A DNA stretch of 64,000 bases, from assembly GCF_029589055.1 (NCBI RefSeq), contig NZ_JARQZP010000003.1, positions 1,054,001 through 1,118,000 of the forward strand, in the 5' to 3' direction. The notes under the pieces were generated by a model, which was given only the letters and a program-made list of their open reading frames with translations, made no database searches and was not told the DNA's origin. Position numbers and translations under genes: made by a program. Source of the stretch: Vibrio hannami. Lineage in GTDB: Bacteria > Pseudomonadota > Gammaproteobacteria > Enterobacterales > Vibrionaceae. Below, piece after piece: positions 46,928-55,678 of this stretch; positions within the stretch are counted from its first letter, which is position 1, and each line of letters opens with the position of its first letter.

Positions 46928-48181
46928 TTAAAGTGCGCCGTAAATTACAGATGTGATTGCTGCGAAGCCACAAATCGTCGTGAAGATCTGTACTGGCAAA
47001 GAAGTTTTGTACTTCGCCATTGATGGTACTGCCTGCATTGCAAAAACAGGCATCAGGAACAGAATAGCTGCGATCATAGGTGCGCCCATTGTTTCAATCA
47101 TGTCCAGAATACTTGGGTTTACGATTGCGGCTGCCCATGTAGTCAGTACGATGAACACAAGTGAGATTTTTTCAATCTTGCTTACTTCTAACTTAGAGCG
47201 TGACTTGATTAGGCCAACAAGACCTTCATGAGCACCAAGGAAGTGGCCAAAGTAGCTAGATGTAATTGCTGCAAATGCAACGACAGGGCCCATGTAAGAG
47301 ATGATTGGAGATTGGTGTACGTTTGCAAGGTAAGACAGAATAGAAATGTTTTGCTCTTTCGCTGAGTTTAGCTGTTCTGGCGACAGAGACAGCACAACAG
47401 AGAATACGAAGAACATGACAAAACCCATCAACATCATTGCTGCTCCGCCAGTAATCATATCGGTTTTTTGTGCTGCTGACTCACCGTAAACGCGACGCTG
47501 CTCTTTAGAGAACTGAGAAATAACCGGGCTGTGATTGAATGAAAATACGATAATTGGAATGGCGAGCCATATAGTTGAAGGCATTGATGACCAGTCTGGG
47601 TCAACACTCATCATCGATGTGTTCCAGTCTGGAATTAGGTAGCAAGAAAGAGCCAGAAGAATGAATACCAGAGGGTATACCATTGCGGAAGTTGCTTTAA
47701 GCATCAGCTCTTTGCCGAACACAACACCAGCAGTCATAAGAGCAATTAAGCCACCAGACAACAACCAACGAGGTAGTGGATCCGCCCCAATCTGGTTCAC
47801 AAGGAAAGAATCTACCGTATTGGTAATACCAACACCGTAAATAAGAACAATAGGGTAAATAGCGAAAAAGTAAGCAAAAGTGATAAGGTTTGCGCCAGTT
47901 TTACCAAAGTGTTCTTCTACCGTGTCCGTGATATCGGCTTCTGGATTCTTCGCAGAAAGAACAAAACGTGCCAGGCTTTTATGTGCAAACCAGGTCATTG
48001 GTGCTGCGATTAGGGCTAGAATAACTAATGGCCAGAACCCACCAGCGCCCGCTTTAATGGGAAGGAAAAGTACGCCGGCTCCTACCGCTGTACCAAAAAG
48101 AGAAAGACACCAGGTGAAGTCTTTATAGGTCCACTTCCGTGAATTCTGTTTATCGTTCGTCACAACTATAGATGATTGCAT
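46928..48181 (-). CDS. sdaC: Serine transporter SdaC (HAAAP family)
   Basis: A 417-residue inner-membrane proton-serine symporter with about eleven hydrophobic segments. The N-terminal signature 'WCLSLFGTAVGAGVLFLPIKAG' and 'VFSFNHSPVISQFSKEQRR' are typical of SdaC/TdcC proteins. It precedes the serine dehydratase gene on the same strand, matching the sdaC-sdaB pairing known in enterics. The upstream 300 bases contain several TGACA/TGTCA repeats that could be a regulator site. Confidence 0.93.
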   Translation of the reverse strand: MQSSIVVTNDKQNSRKWTYKDFTWCLSLFGTAVGAGVLFLPIKAGAGGFWPLVILALIAAPMTWFAHKSLARFVLSAKNPEADITDTVEEHFGKTGANLITFAYFFAIYPIVLIYGVGITNTVDSFLVNQIGADPLPRWLLSGGLIALMTAGVVFGKELMLKATSAMVYPLVFILLALSCYLIPDWNTSMMSVDPDWSSMPSTIWLAIPIIVFSFNHSPVISQFSKEQRRVYGESAAQKTDMITGGAAMMLMGFVMFFVFSVVLSLSPEQLNSAKEQNISILSYLANVHQSPIISYMGPVVAFAAITSSYFGHFLGAHEGLVGLIKSRSKLEVSKIEKISLVFIVLTTWAAAIVNPSILDMIETMGAPMIAAILFLMPVFAMQAVPSMAKYKTSLPVQIFTTICGFAAITSVIYGAL

Positions 48182-48487
48182 TTTTTAACTCTTATATGGG
48201 TTAATGAATTATTAGGCGCGCAATCATACTGATAAAAGGCAGGTTGTCACTGAGAGCTGACATGTTTGTATAGCATAATGACAGAACTCTGACATTAGGA
48301 ACTTTTTCAAGGTTCACGTCATAACATTTACTTAGCTTCAGGTTAATTTATCTAATCCGAAATCCAACTCAATGAAGTACATCGTACCAATTAAAAAAAG
48401 ACAACCTCCTTATTTTCTCCATATTCAGAACACATTTATTCATTACGGTAGGTATCGAAAGATTTAATTAAGTATTGAGGTTTGGTT
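48182..48487. other. Divergent intergenic region between sdaC and the secreted protease
   Basis: About 306 bases holding promoters for both genes. Four TGACA/TGTCA pentamers lie within about 50 bases (48245-48294), including TGTCA-N8-TGACA at 48245-48262. No gene or clear riboswitch is visible. Confidence 0.4.
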
Positions 48488-49576
48488 GTGACCAAATTTA
48501 AGCTTTTTCTGGTTTCTATTGCCATGTTACCTATACAGAACAAAGCGTTGTCCGCAGAGATTTCTACTCAAATCTACAATGGCACAGAAGCAACCGTCGA
48601 CACGTTCCCATCCATCGCTACGCTTTACTATGATGCTATTGATTACACCGGCCTATATGGCATGTACTGTGGCGCAACGATTCTGGATGAACAGCATGTA
48701 CTAACAGCTGCACACTGCTTATATGACGGTAACGGCGATCTGAACGAAGACTATCTTGTCTACACCTCTGTAGCGATCCAAATGGAAAATGAAAGTCAGT
48801 TCTTAGACGGTTCTGTAGAAGTGATTCGTGCCTCAGAGTTCTACCCACACAGTGACTATGTTGATTCATCCTCTTCAACAGGAGCCTCGTGGCCAAACGA
48901 TATTGCAATCATAAAGCTTGATTCACCGATAAGTGTGAGTAGTTCCGACTATGTTGTGCGTGCAAGCGATGATTTTTATAGAGGTACCGATGGAGAGCCC
49001 ATGATTGCCGTTGGACATGGTTATACTGAAAATGGCGATGAAGATGAGCTTCTGCAAACCACTCTAAACTACGAAGCAGGAGAATGTGATCTGGGAGATT
49101 TAAATGACTCTCAAATTTGTATGACTGGAGAGTTAGACGAAGATACAGGAGTTAGGAACACCACCTGTTCAGGAGATTCTGGTGGACCTTTATACTGGTT
49201 TGATGGAGATGAGTATGTTCAGGCCGGCATTACTAGCTATGGCTGGTCAGGCTGTTATAACGCTAATTCAGATGATACTTCTGTATTTACAGAAGTCGTC
49301 GACTATCAAACCTGGATAGCCTCCGTACTCGCGGGAAATGAAGCACCTTCCTATACAGTGACTGAGGAAGACAGAGAAGATTATGAACAGGAAGACTGGT
49401 CTTCGCCTGATTTTAATACCCGTGACATCGATCAGGATGATAACAGTGAGGAAAGCAGCACCGACACGTCTTCCGATAGTGGTGGTAGCTCAGGGTATTG
49501 GGGAATATCTTTACTGTTATTGCTGACCTTTAGGAGGCACTTAGAGCGCAACTATGGGCACAACCTGTTCAGCTAA
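48488..49576 (+). CDS. Secreted trypsin-like serine protease with GlyGly-CTERM-type tail
   Basis: A protein of 362 residues from GTG 48488, which has GAGG at a better distance than the TTG at 48482. Signal peptide about residues 1-22 (cleavage near LSA-EI), then a chymotrypsin-fold domain with 'YNGTEATVDTFPSIATL', catalytic His in 'LTAAHC', Asp in 'PNDIAII' and Ser in 'CSGDSGGPLY'. An acidic linker (many D, E, S) leads to SSDSGGSSGYWG, a hydrophobic segment (ISLLLLLTF) and a basic RR. This matches the GlyGly-CTERM/rhombosortase sorting pattern of VesA-C-like proteases secreted by the type II system. The tail runs on 10 residues past the basic pair and overlaps the converging gene by 36 bases. 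Confidence 0.9.
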   Translation: MTKFKLFLVSIAMLPIQNKALSAEISTQIYNGTEATVDTFPSIATLYYDAIDYTGLYGMYCGATILDEQHVLTAAHCLYDGNGDLNEDYLVYTSVAIQMENESQFLDGSVEVIRASEFYPHSDYVDSSSSTGASWPNDIAIIKLDSPISVSSSDYVVRASDDFYRGTDGEPMIAVGHGYTENGDEDELLQTTLNYEAGECDLGDLNDSQICMTGELDEDTGVRNTTCSGDSGGPLYWFDGDEYVQAGITSYGWSGCYNANSDDTSVFTEVVDYQTWIASVLAGNEAPSYTVTEEDREDYEQEDWSSPDFNTRDIDQDDNSEESSTDTSSDSGGSSGYWGISLLLLLTFRRHLERNYGHNLFS

Positions 49577-51214
49577 CCTCACGCAATCTCGACCTGCTGA
49601 CTTTGCTTCAAATAACGCTATATCTGCTCGGTGGACCCAGGCTTTGAGGGGCTCACCGACTTGATATGAAGCTATACCTGCACTAACCGTGAGGGACTCT
49701 AATGGGCCAAAACTTTGCTCAGAAATTCTCTCGCGAATTTTAGCCATAGCGCACAATGCCATCTCAGGGGTTGCCTGTGTGAGCAAAATGATGAACTCTT
49801 CTCCGCCCCAGCGACAAATGACATTCTCTTTACGTGTATACCGGGTAAGTATATGAGCTATCCTGGATAAAACCGCATCTCCGACATCATGGCCATACGT
49901 ATCATTTACCGCCTTAAAATGATCGATATCTATCAGGATAAGAGAAGCAGGTAGATCATGCCTTGCAGCACGAGACATCTCTTTTTCAGCAAACACATTA
50001 AAAGCTCTTCGGTTATACAGTTCCGTCAAAGGATCTTTAGAGGCCATTTCTTCAAGTGCTTTATTCTTCTCTTCCAACTTTTGGTAGGCAGCATTCAACT
50101 CATGTGTTCTGTCAGCGACCAACTCTTCAAGGTTGTGAGTGTGTTTATGCACCTGATTAATCGTTTCACTGAATGCCCTGGATAACTGCCCTATCTCATC
50201 CTCAGATTTCACGGTAATAATTGGTGTAAAGCGATTGTCTACAGAATCCCTAACCACATGGGTTAGCTGTTTAATCGGAGAGGTTATTCTGTTGGTTAGG
50301 TTAATGACAACGAACAAAAAGATAAACATCAGCACCAATGACACGCCTAGTACGTTCATCAAAATTGAATATATCTCTTTAAATATTACAGACTTATCAG
50401 TTGCAACAAATAACGTCCATTCTGGTAAGTAATCCACTTTTGCAAACGTGACTATCTTAGACTCGTTTGAATGCTCATTATAGTACTCACCATAACCAAC
50501 CTCATTGGTTCGCGTTTTGTTCCCAATTGCGCTAAAGCCTGGAAAGCCAATTTCATCAGCAGCAAATATATTGGCGTTCAAAATCAGGTTCCTACTCGGG
50601 TGAGCGATGACCTCACCACCAACTCCAGATAAAAACGCATAGCTCCCTTCTCCGAAGGTTATTGAAGACAACTGTTGTGTCAAATGTTCTAACGAAATAG
50701 AAACCGCAATCCAACCTTGCCATTCGCCATTTCGATTACGAATTGGTACACCCAAGGTTACGGTTTTTTCTTTAGTGAACAGACCTAATTCTCCGGGAGT
50801 AATGCTGTATTCAGATTTGTACCAACTCTTATTTTTAACAAACGGCAAGTCCGATACGGGGAGACTGATTCCGGTGAGATCTATCGCGTTGAACTTCTTA
50901 TCGACATAAATCGCATTTCGAAATGAACCACCACCAAGATCCACTAACCTGTGTAATTCATTGATGATGTATTCCTTATCACCTTGCTTAACATTGCTCT
51001 GGCTGCTTACTGCTTTGAGTGCTGTTACATATTGGTGGAACTCGCTACTCACCAGGTTGGCATGCAATTGGGAGAGAGACAAAGAGTTGTCCAACGCCAG
51101 GTCCAGGACTTTACCTTTCTCGCTTAGGTAAACCACACTCAAGAGCAATACAATAAAAACCATTGTTATCGCAGAGTAGGTTAATATTAATTTTGTTCTG
51201 ATACTGTTTATCAT
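49541..51214 (-). CDS. Cache-HAMP-GGDEF membrane diguanylate cyclase
   Basis: A 557-residue protein with membrane segments at about 8-28 and 285-307 bordering a dCache periplasmic domain (about 35-280; 'SKSWYKSEYSITPGELGLF', 'GVPIRNRNGEWQGWIAVSIS'), then HAMP (about 308-360), a coiled coil (about 365-395) and GGDEF (about 395-550). The active site is RWGGEEF; the inhibitory site reads RKEN instead of RxxD, so feedback control may be lost. It should make c-di-GMP in response to a small periplasmic ligand such as an amino or organic acid, the usual ligands of this sensor class. Its 3' end overlaps the protease gene by 36 bases. Confidence 0.92.
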   Translation of the reverse strand: MINSIRTKLILTYSAITMVFIVLLLSVVYLSEKGKVLDLALDNSLSLSQLHANLVSSEFHQYVTALKAVSSQSNVKQGDKEYIINELHRLVDLGGGSFRNAIYVDKKFNAIDLTGISLPVSDLPFVKNKSWYKSEYSITPGELGLFTKEKTVTLGVPIRNRNGEWQGWIAVSISLEHLTQQLSSITFGEGSYAFLSGVGGEVIAHPSRNLILNANIFAADEIGFPGFSAIGNKTRTNEVGYGEYYNEHSNESKIVTFAKVDYLPEWTLFVATDKSVIFKEIYSILMNVLGVSLVLMFIFLFVVINLTNRITSPIKQLTHVVRDSVDNRFTPIITVKSEDEIGQLSRAFSETINQVHKHTHNLEELVADRTHELNAAYQKLEEKNKALEEMASKDPLTELYNRRAFNVFAEKEMSRAARHDLPASLILIDIDHFKAVNDTYGHDVGDAVLSRIAHILTRYTRKENVICRWGGEEFIILLTQATPEMALCAMAKIRERISEQSFGPLESLTVSAGIASYQVGEPLKAWVHRADIALFEAKSAGRDCVRLAEQVVPIVAL

Positions 51215-51252
51215 ATTCTAGTTATTTTAGGGGAGAACTCAGCTTGCAGCCC

Positions 51253-51867
51253 CTACTCTGCCGTCCATTCTACTTCTACTAACGTTTTTTCACCGCACTT
51301 CACGCGCCCGGTAAACTTATCGCCCCGGTGTATCACACCAACACCTTTGGGCGTGCCTGTCATAATGATATCGTTAGTTTGCAGCGAGGTATAAGTGCTC
51401 AACTCCTGTAATATCACTCTGGGTGGATACAGCATCTGGCTCACATGACCACTTTGAATCCTTACTCCATTGATACATAACTCAAGACTCAGGTCATCCA
51501 TATCCACCTTTCCCAGAGGAACAAATCGACTCAATACGACAGAGCCGTCGAATGCTTTTGCTCTCTCCCAGGGTAAACCTTTCGCTTTGAGGTTGGATTG
51601 AAGTTTACGCTTTGTAAGATCCAACCCAAAGCCAACTGCAGCAAGACTTTTCTTACGTACCAAGAAACAAATCTCTGCCTCATAATGAAGAGGCTCTTGA
51701 TGAAAAGCATTCAGCCTGCATGTAATTGCTGAGTTGGGCTTATTGAACACAACCATCTGCTCAGGTATAGAATTGCCGAGTTCCTCTATGTGTTCAACGT
51801 AATTGCAGCCAATGCAAACAATCTTTGAGGGTTTTACTTTGCGCTCCCCCAATACAACAGTATTCAT
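51253..51867 (-). CDS. Fumarylacetoacetate hydrolase-family protein
   Basis: A protein of 204 residues from ATG 51867 (GGAAGGG upstream); an earlier ATG at 51888 is possible. FAH domain: 'PSKIVCIGCNYVEHIEELG', 'EPLHYEAEICFLVRK', 'KAFDGSVVLSRFVP' and 'DIIMTGTPKGVGVI'. It resembles YcgM-type acylpyruvases or oxaloacetate-related hydrolases/isomerases that bind Mg2+ through the 'HYEAE' acidic residues. It is divergent from ohr and 38 bases downstream of the Cache-GGDEF gene's start. The precise substrate cannot be assigned. Confidence 0.88.
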   Translation of the reverse strand: MNTVVLGERKVKPSKIVCIGCNYVEHIEELGNSIPEQMVVFNKPNSAITCRLNAFHQEPLHYEAEICFLVRKKSLAAVGFGLDLTKRKLQSNLKAKGLPWERAKAFDGSVVLSRFVPLGKVDMDDLSLELCINGVRIQSGHVSQMLYPPRVILQELSTYTSLQTNDIIMTGTPKGVGVIHRGDKFTGRVKCGEKTLVEVEWTAE

Positions 51868-51988
51868 CTTCCCTTCCTTGGAACTCAACCCATTACGAAA
51901 ACATACATTCTATCTTGATACCGAAAAGCAGGTCTACTTCAGCTTTCAAATTTATTCGACTTAAACCCATTGATAGTCGACAAAAATA

Positions 51989-52036
51989 ATATTGCGCGCA
52001 ATATAGTTGCATTAAATTTAAAATTGAGTATATAAT
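51989..52036 (+). promoter_or_regulatory. ohr promoter with palindromic operator candidate
   Basis: A perfect 16-bp palindrome ATATTGCGCGCAATAT (51989-52004) directly abuts a sigma70-like promoter: TTGCAT (52007-52012), an 18-base spacer, and TATAAT (52031-52036). The start codon of ohr follows at 52081. Ohr genes are usually repressed by OhrR (MarR family); no ohrR gene is adjacent, so the regulator is inferred. Confidence 0.6.
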
Positions 52037-52080
52037 GCAAGCAACTTAATAGCGCACAACCAAATATAGCGAGAAATAGT

Positions 52081-52503
52081 ATGTCAGCACTATACACAAC
52101 ATCAGCAACAGCACTAGCAGGCCGCAATGGTAAGGTATCAACAGACGATGGTCTGCTTGAGGTCAATCTGGCTTATCCAAAAGAGATGGGAGGTTCTGGT
52201 GCAGCAACTAACCCAGAGCAACTATTTGCTGCTGGTTATGCTGCCTGTTTTTCTAATGCAATTCTGCATGTAGCTCGCGAAGCTAAAGTGAAGCTAGCCG
52301 AGGCTCCAGTTACCGCTGAAGTAGGTATTGGACCAAATGCCGAAGGCGGATTTGCTTTAACGGTTAGCTTGGCCGCAAAACTAGACCTGGAACAGGATGC
52401 GGCCCTTGAACTGGTTCGCACTGCACACAAGGTGTGCCCTTATTCAAACGCTACCCGAGGTAATATCGATGTCGCTGTTACCGTTAACGGTGAAGCAATC
52501 TAA
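52081..52503 (+). CDS. ohr: Organic hydroperoxide resistance protein Ohr
   Basis: A 140-residue Ohr-subfamily OsmC protein that reduces organic hydroperoxides using two redox Cys: one in 'GYAACFSNAI' (about residue 60) and one in 'AHKVCPYSNATRGN' (about residue 124). Start MSALYTTSATALAGRNG is typical of Ohr. Lipoylated proteins are the usual reductants. It is monocistronic, with its own promoter and terminator. Confidence 0.95.
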   Translation: MSALYTTSATALAGRNGKVSTDDGLLEVNLAYPKEMGGSGAATNPEQLFAAGYAACFSNAILHVAREAKVKLAEAPVTAEVGIGPNAEGGFALTVSLAAKLDLEQDAALELVRTAHKVCPYSNATRGNIDVAVTVNGEAI

Positions 52504-52580
52504 TTATTTGTAGTGAATCAATACTCTCAATTAACTTGAGTCAAGGCGACTAATCCACTGCCTGATTCTTTTTCACAAAA

Positions 52581-52627
52581 AACGCTCGCATACTTATCTC
52601 TAAGTTTGTGCGAGCGTTATTTTTTAT
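52581..52627 (+). terminator. Terminator after ohr
   Basis: Stem AACGCTCGCA (52581-52590) / TGCGAGCGTT (52609-52618), 10 bp, followed by ATTTTTTATT. It also lies downstream of the converging ppnP gene and may serve both. Confidence 0.85.
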
Positions 52628-52653
52628 TGGTTCGTTTATATTGGCTCGAACGA

Positions 52654-52935
52654 CTACAAGTATTCGCAAAGATACGCTGTTGATTGCTCGACCTTCACAT
52701 CAAAGGAAGAATCACCCGCAACTTCAAAGGCATCACCCGAGTTAAATGTACGCCACTCATCTTCACCTTTGCGCTTAATTGTTAGTGCGCCCTTTACTAC
52801 TGTCATTCTCTCTGGAGCAGCGGTTCCAAAAGTATACTCGCCTACCGCCATTACCCCTACACTGCTGTCTCCATCTTCCTGGGAAAAGCCAAGCGATTTA
52901 ACTCCGCCATCAAAGTATGTGTTTTCTTTAATCAT
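52654..52935 (-). CDS. ppnP: Pyrimidine/purine nucleoside phosphorylase PpnP
   Basis: A 93-residue single-domain cupin of the DUF1255/YaiE family, which phosphorolyses several nucleosides. Motifs 'NTYFDGGVKSLGF', 'VMAVGEYTFGTAAPE' and 'FNSGDAFEVAG' match the family, and the length equals E. coli PpnP (94). Single gene converging on ohr. Confidence 0.92.
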   Translation of the reverse strand: MIKENTYFDGGVKSLGFSQEDGDSSVGVMAVGEYTFGTAAPERMTVVKGALTIKRKGEDEWRTFNSGDAFEVAGDSSFDVKVEQSTAYLCEYL

Positions 52936-53138
52936 AATACGTCCTGTTTTATTTCTGTCTGAGGTTGTGTCTGTTATGTTTTTTTAGTTGGTCGTCCTTT
53001 TTATCGAATTATCAGCAATGGCTCAACCTTTTCTTTCCTGGCCTGATCCGGATAAAGAGCAATTTTGTTCAAGTTTTCCATCGAACTCTAATCTATATTG
53101 TGGGAGGATTAATGCCACAGACACAATGGAACTTATAA

Positions 53139-53965
53139 ATGAGTAAAGAGAATCACTTTCAGTTTGCAGCCAGTAAGCACCTTGATACGGTGACGACGCT
53201 GAGTGCAAATATGAGTGACTTTTCTTATGATAAACATGCGCACGAAGAGTTCTCTATCGGTGTCACTTTAAAAGGGCGACAGGACTTTTCGCTTGCCGCT
53301 CTTTCCATAAAAGTTCCCCTGTAAACATTGTATTGTTTAACCCGGATGATGTGCACGATGGACATTCCGGGGGCGATGTCGACCTTGAATATATGATGTT
53401 GTACCTCCACCCAGATGAAGTAAAACATCAGTTTCAGGCGCTTGGCGCTAATATGAAACAATCTTTACGGGTAGATGGTACTGTGCTTGATGACCCGATC
53501 CTTCGCCATCAGGTTATATCCCTTTCTCATCTGATTAAAGATGACAGCACGACCAAAATAGAACATGAGTCGGGTCTGTTCCAGGTTGCTCAATCGCTTG
53601 TACGATTAAGTGGGCAATTGGAAGATACAACACCCGGTACCCGTAAAGAAAAACTACTGTTGAGAGCGAAAGAGTTTGTACTCGCAAACTTGCATGACGA
53701 TATCTCTATCGATGACATTTCTGAAGCGGCTAACTTGTCAAAATATCATTTTATTCGCCTGTTTCGTTCTCAATATGGCATTACTCCACACCAGTATGTA
53801 CTGAACTGCCGCATCAACGCTGCGCGTAAAGCGCTTGAAGTAGGTACACCTTCTGTAGACGTCGCACAAGCTTGTGGCTTTGCTGATAGCAGCCACTTAA
53901 ATCGCAGGTTTAAGCGATACTTCGGAATGACACCAAAGCAATATCAGTTACAGCTTTCTCTATAA
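53139..53965 (+). pseudogene. AraC-family transcriptional regulator, one frameshift
   Basis: An intact length of about 275 residues. The N-terminal cupin-like AraC_binding part ('FSYDKHAHEEFSIGVTLKG') leaves frame at TTTT 53286-53289. Five T give 'RQDFFACRSFHKSSP' and 'NIVLFNPDDVHDGHSG'. The C-terminal half has two helix-turn-helix motifs ('SIDDISEAANLSKYHFIRLF' and 'DVAQACGFADSSHLNRRFKR') and ends 'GMTPKQYQL'. It sits 20 bases upstream of a LysE-type exporter, so it probably controls that gene, an arrangement widely seen for amino-acid exporters. As written, only a stub would be made. Confidence 0.88.
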
Positions 53966-53985
53966 TTTTCAGAAAAGAATTCAAT

Positions 53986-54594
53986 ATGTTAGAAATTTTC
54001 GCGTACGGGATCAGTGTGATGTATAGCCCTGGTCCTATCAACTTACTCGGTTTGCACAGTGGTTTAAAAGGCAAGGGAAAAGCTCACTTTGGTTTTTACG
54101 TTGGCGTTGCTTCCGCAATGCTAATCTTGTTTATTTCACTGGCATTTTTAGGCTCAAAGGTCATTGATAAATCGGTTTTGCCTTATATCAGTATCCTGGG
54201 ATGCAGCTATATCATTTATATTGCCTGGAAGGTATTCAGAGCAAACATCAATATTAAGAACGATGATACAGGAAAGAGCAACTTAAGGTATCGTGATGGA
54301 TTAATCATGCATCTGCTTAATCCAAAAGCGCTAATTGCAACACTCCCGATCTCTACCATTCAGTTTCCTGCGGCAGGTATTGCAGGTAGCCAGATATTCT
54401 TCTGGTCACTTATTTTATCTATTGTTGCGTTTGGCGCGCCAGCCAGTTACGCGTTGGCAGGCTCTGTTCTGGGAAAAAGAATCGAAAACCCGGTTTACTT
54501 TAAAACCTTCAACTACCTGATGTCGGTTATGTTGGTCTATGTTGCGCTAAGTATTGGCTATGAACATATCTATCTTTCGTGGACGAATGTTTAA
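53986..54594 (+). CDS. LysE-family amino-acid exporter
   Basis: A 202-residue inner-membrane protein with about six hydrophobic segments. The start 'AYGISVMYSPGPINLLGLHSG' is the family signature around the first membrane helix, and 'LIMHLLNPKALIATL' the conserved middle loop. LysE/RhtB proteins export amino acids or related compounds. The gene follows an AraC-type regulator gene by 20 bases. Its last codons are part of a 25-bp tandem duplication (54586-54635). Confidence 0.9.
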   Translation: MLEIFAYGISVMYSPGPINLLGLHSGLKGKGKAHFGFYVGVASAMLILFISLAFLGSKVIDKSVLPYISILGCSYIIYIAWKVFRANINIKNDDTGKSNLRYRDGLIMHLLNPKALIATLPISTIQFPAAGIAGSQIFFWSLILSIVAFGAPASYALAGSVLGKRIENPVYFKTFNYLMSVMLVYVALSIGYEHIYLSWTNV

Positions 54595-54635
54595 ACTACA
54601 TACTCTGATCAATGTTTAAACTACATACTCTGATC
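54586..54635. repeat. 25-bp exact tandem duplication
   Basis: The 25 bases 54586-54610 (starting AATGTTTAAACTACATACTC) are repeated exactly at 54611-54635. Copy one contains the end and stop of the LysE-family gene, and copy two ends at the stop of the converging LysR gene. It looks like a recent slippage or unequal-crossover duplication, or an assembly artefact. Confidence 0.9.
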
Positions 54636-55570
54636 TAAGTTAAATGGATATCCCAGCCAAACTTTGTCGCCAAATGAGTGAGCTTGTTGGTTTCATTATC
54701 CGTTTCTTGCCTAAACCAATCCACCAGCTCATCAACAATGGGGGATTGTGTTTTCTGATGGCAATAATACTTCCAGGGGCTGGGATATACACCAGCCTTT
54801 TCAGGACATACAAGAAAGCCTCTTTCCAATTCAGGCAATACCAGCAACAAGTCGGTGACTGTCGCGCCCTGCCCGGATAAACAAGCACTTAAGGCCAAAT
54901 CCAGAGTAAAGAATGTTGAGTTTCGAACCCTTTTTACCGGGTAACCCGATGCGTTGAGCCAGGACTTCCAATCCACATGGTCGAGTGATGGATGAAGCCG
55001 AGGCATTTTTAATACTGAATCCAGATCTGAATCATCGTTCAAAAGGCTTTTTGCACACACTGGTGCCATATACTCTTCACGTAAGAAAAAAGCGCCTTTC
55101 TCTCGACTTATTTGCTTGGGTTTCATAGTAGTAAAAATCAGCAAATCATAGTCATCGCTGACCTCTTCCTCTATCGTCGGTATAACAACAATTTCATACT
55201 CAGAGTACCGCTCACTTAAATGCTGAATTTTGGGAATAAGTGAACGAGTCGCATAACTCAACGATGCTTTTATCACGATTCTGTGCGGCTCTGGATCTCT
55301 CCAGGACGCAAGCAAAGACTCCACCGCCTGGTAGTTACCTGCCAAAACAGCAAACAATGCCTGACCTTTTTCTGTTAGTTCGATTGAGCGATGTTTGCGC
55401 ACGATTAATGATGCGTTCAGATCATCCTCTAGCTGTTTTACCTGTCGGCTAACCGCACTTTGAGTGACGTGCAGTTCATTAGATGCCCGCGTAAAGCTCA
55501 TCAACCTTGCTACTGATTCAAAACCTTTTAGGCTGTTATGAGAATATGGGAGGTTTGGATAAGGCGACAT
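54635..55570 (-). CDS. LysR-family transcriptional regulator
   Basis: A 311-residue LysR regulator of the GcvA-like group. The N-terminal winged helix-turn-helix reads 'LKGFESVARLMSFTRASNEL' and 'QSAVSRQVKQLEDDLNASLI', followed by an effector-binding domain. It is divergent from the MATE efflux gene, which is the likeliest target (108 bases between start codons). The effector is unknown. Intact. Confidence 0.9.
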   Translation of the reverse strand: MSPYPNLPYSHNSLKGFESVARLMSFTRASNELHVTQSAVSRQVKQLEDDLNASLIVRKHRSIELTEKGQALFAVLAGNYQAVESLLASWRDPEPHRIVIKASLSYATRSLIPKIQHLSERYSEYEIVVIPTIEEEVSDDYDLLIFTTMKPKQISREKGAFFLREEYMAPVCAKSLLNDDSDLDSVLKMPRLHPSLDHVDWKSWLNASGYPVKRVRNSTFFTLDLALSACLSGQGATVTDLLLVLPELERGFLVCPEKAGVYPSPWKYYCHQKTQSPIVDELVDWFRQETDNETNKLTHLATKFGWDIHLT

Positions 55571-55678
55571 TGATTACCTATTCCCTGGCATGATCTGAGG
55601 TAATGTGAGAATGACATAAATGTTATTTGAGTACCAGTGTGAAAAAGCTTATCTTTGCCGGAAATCACCGAGGGTAAT

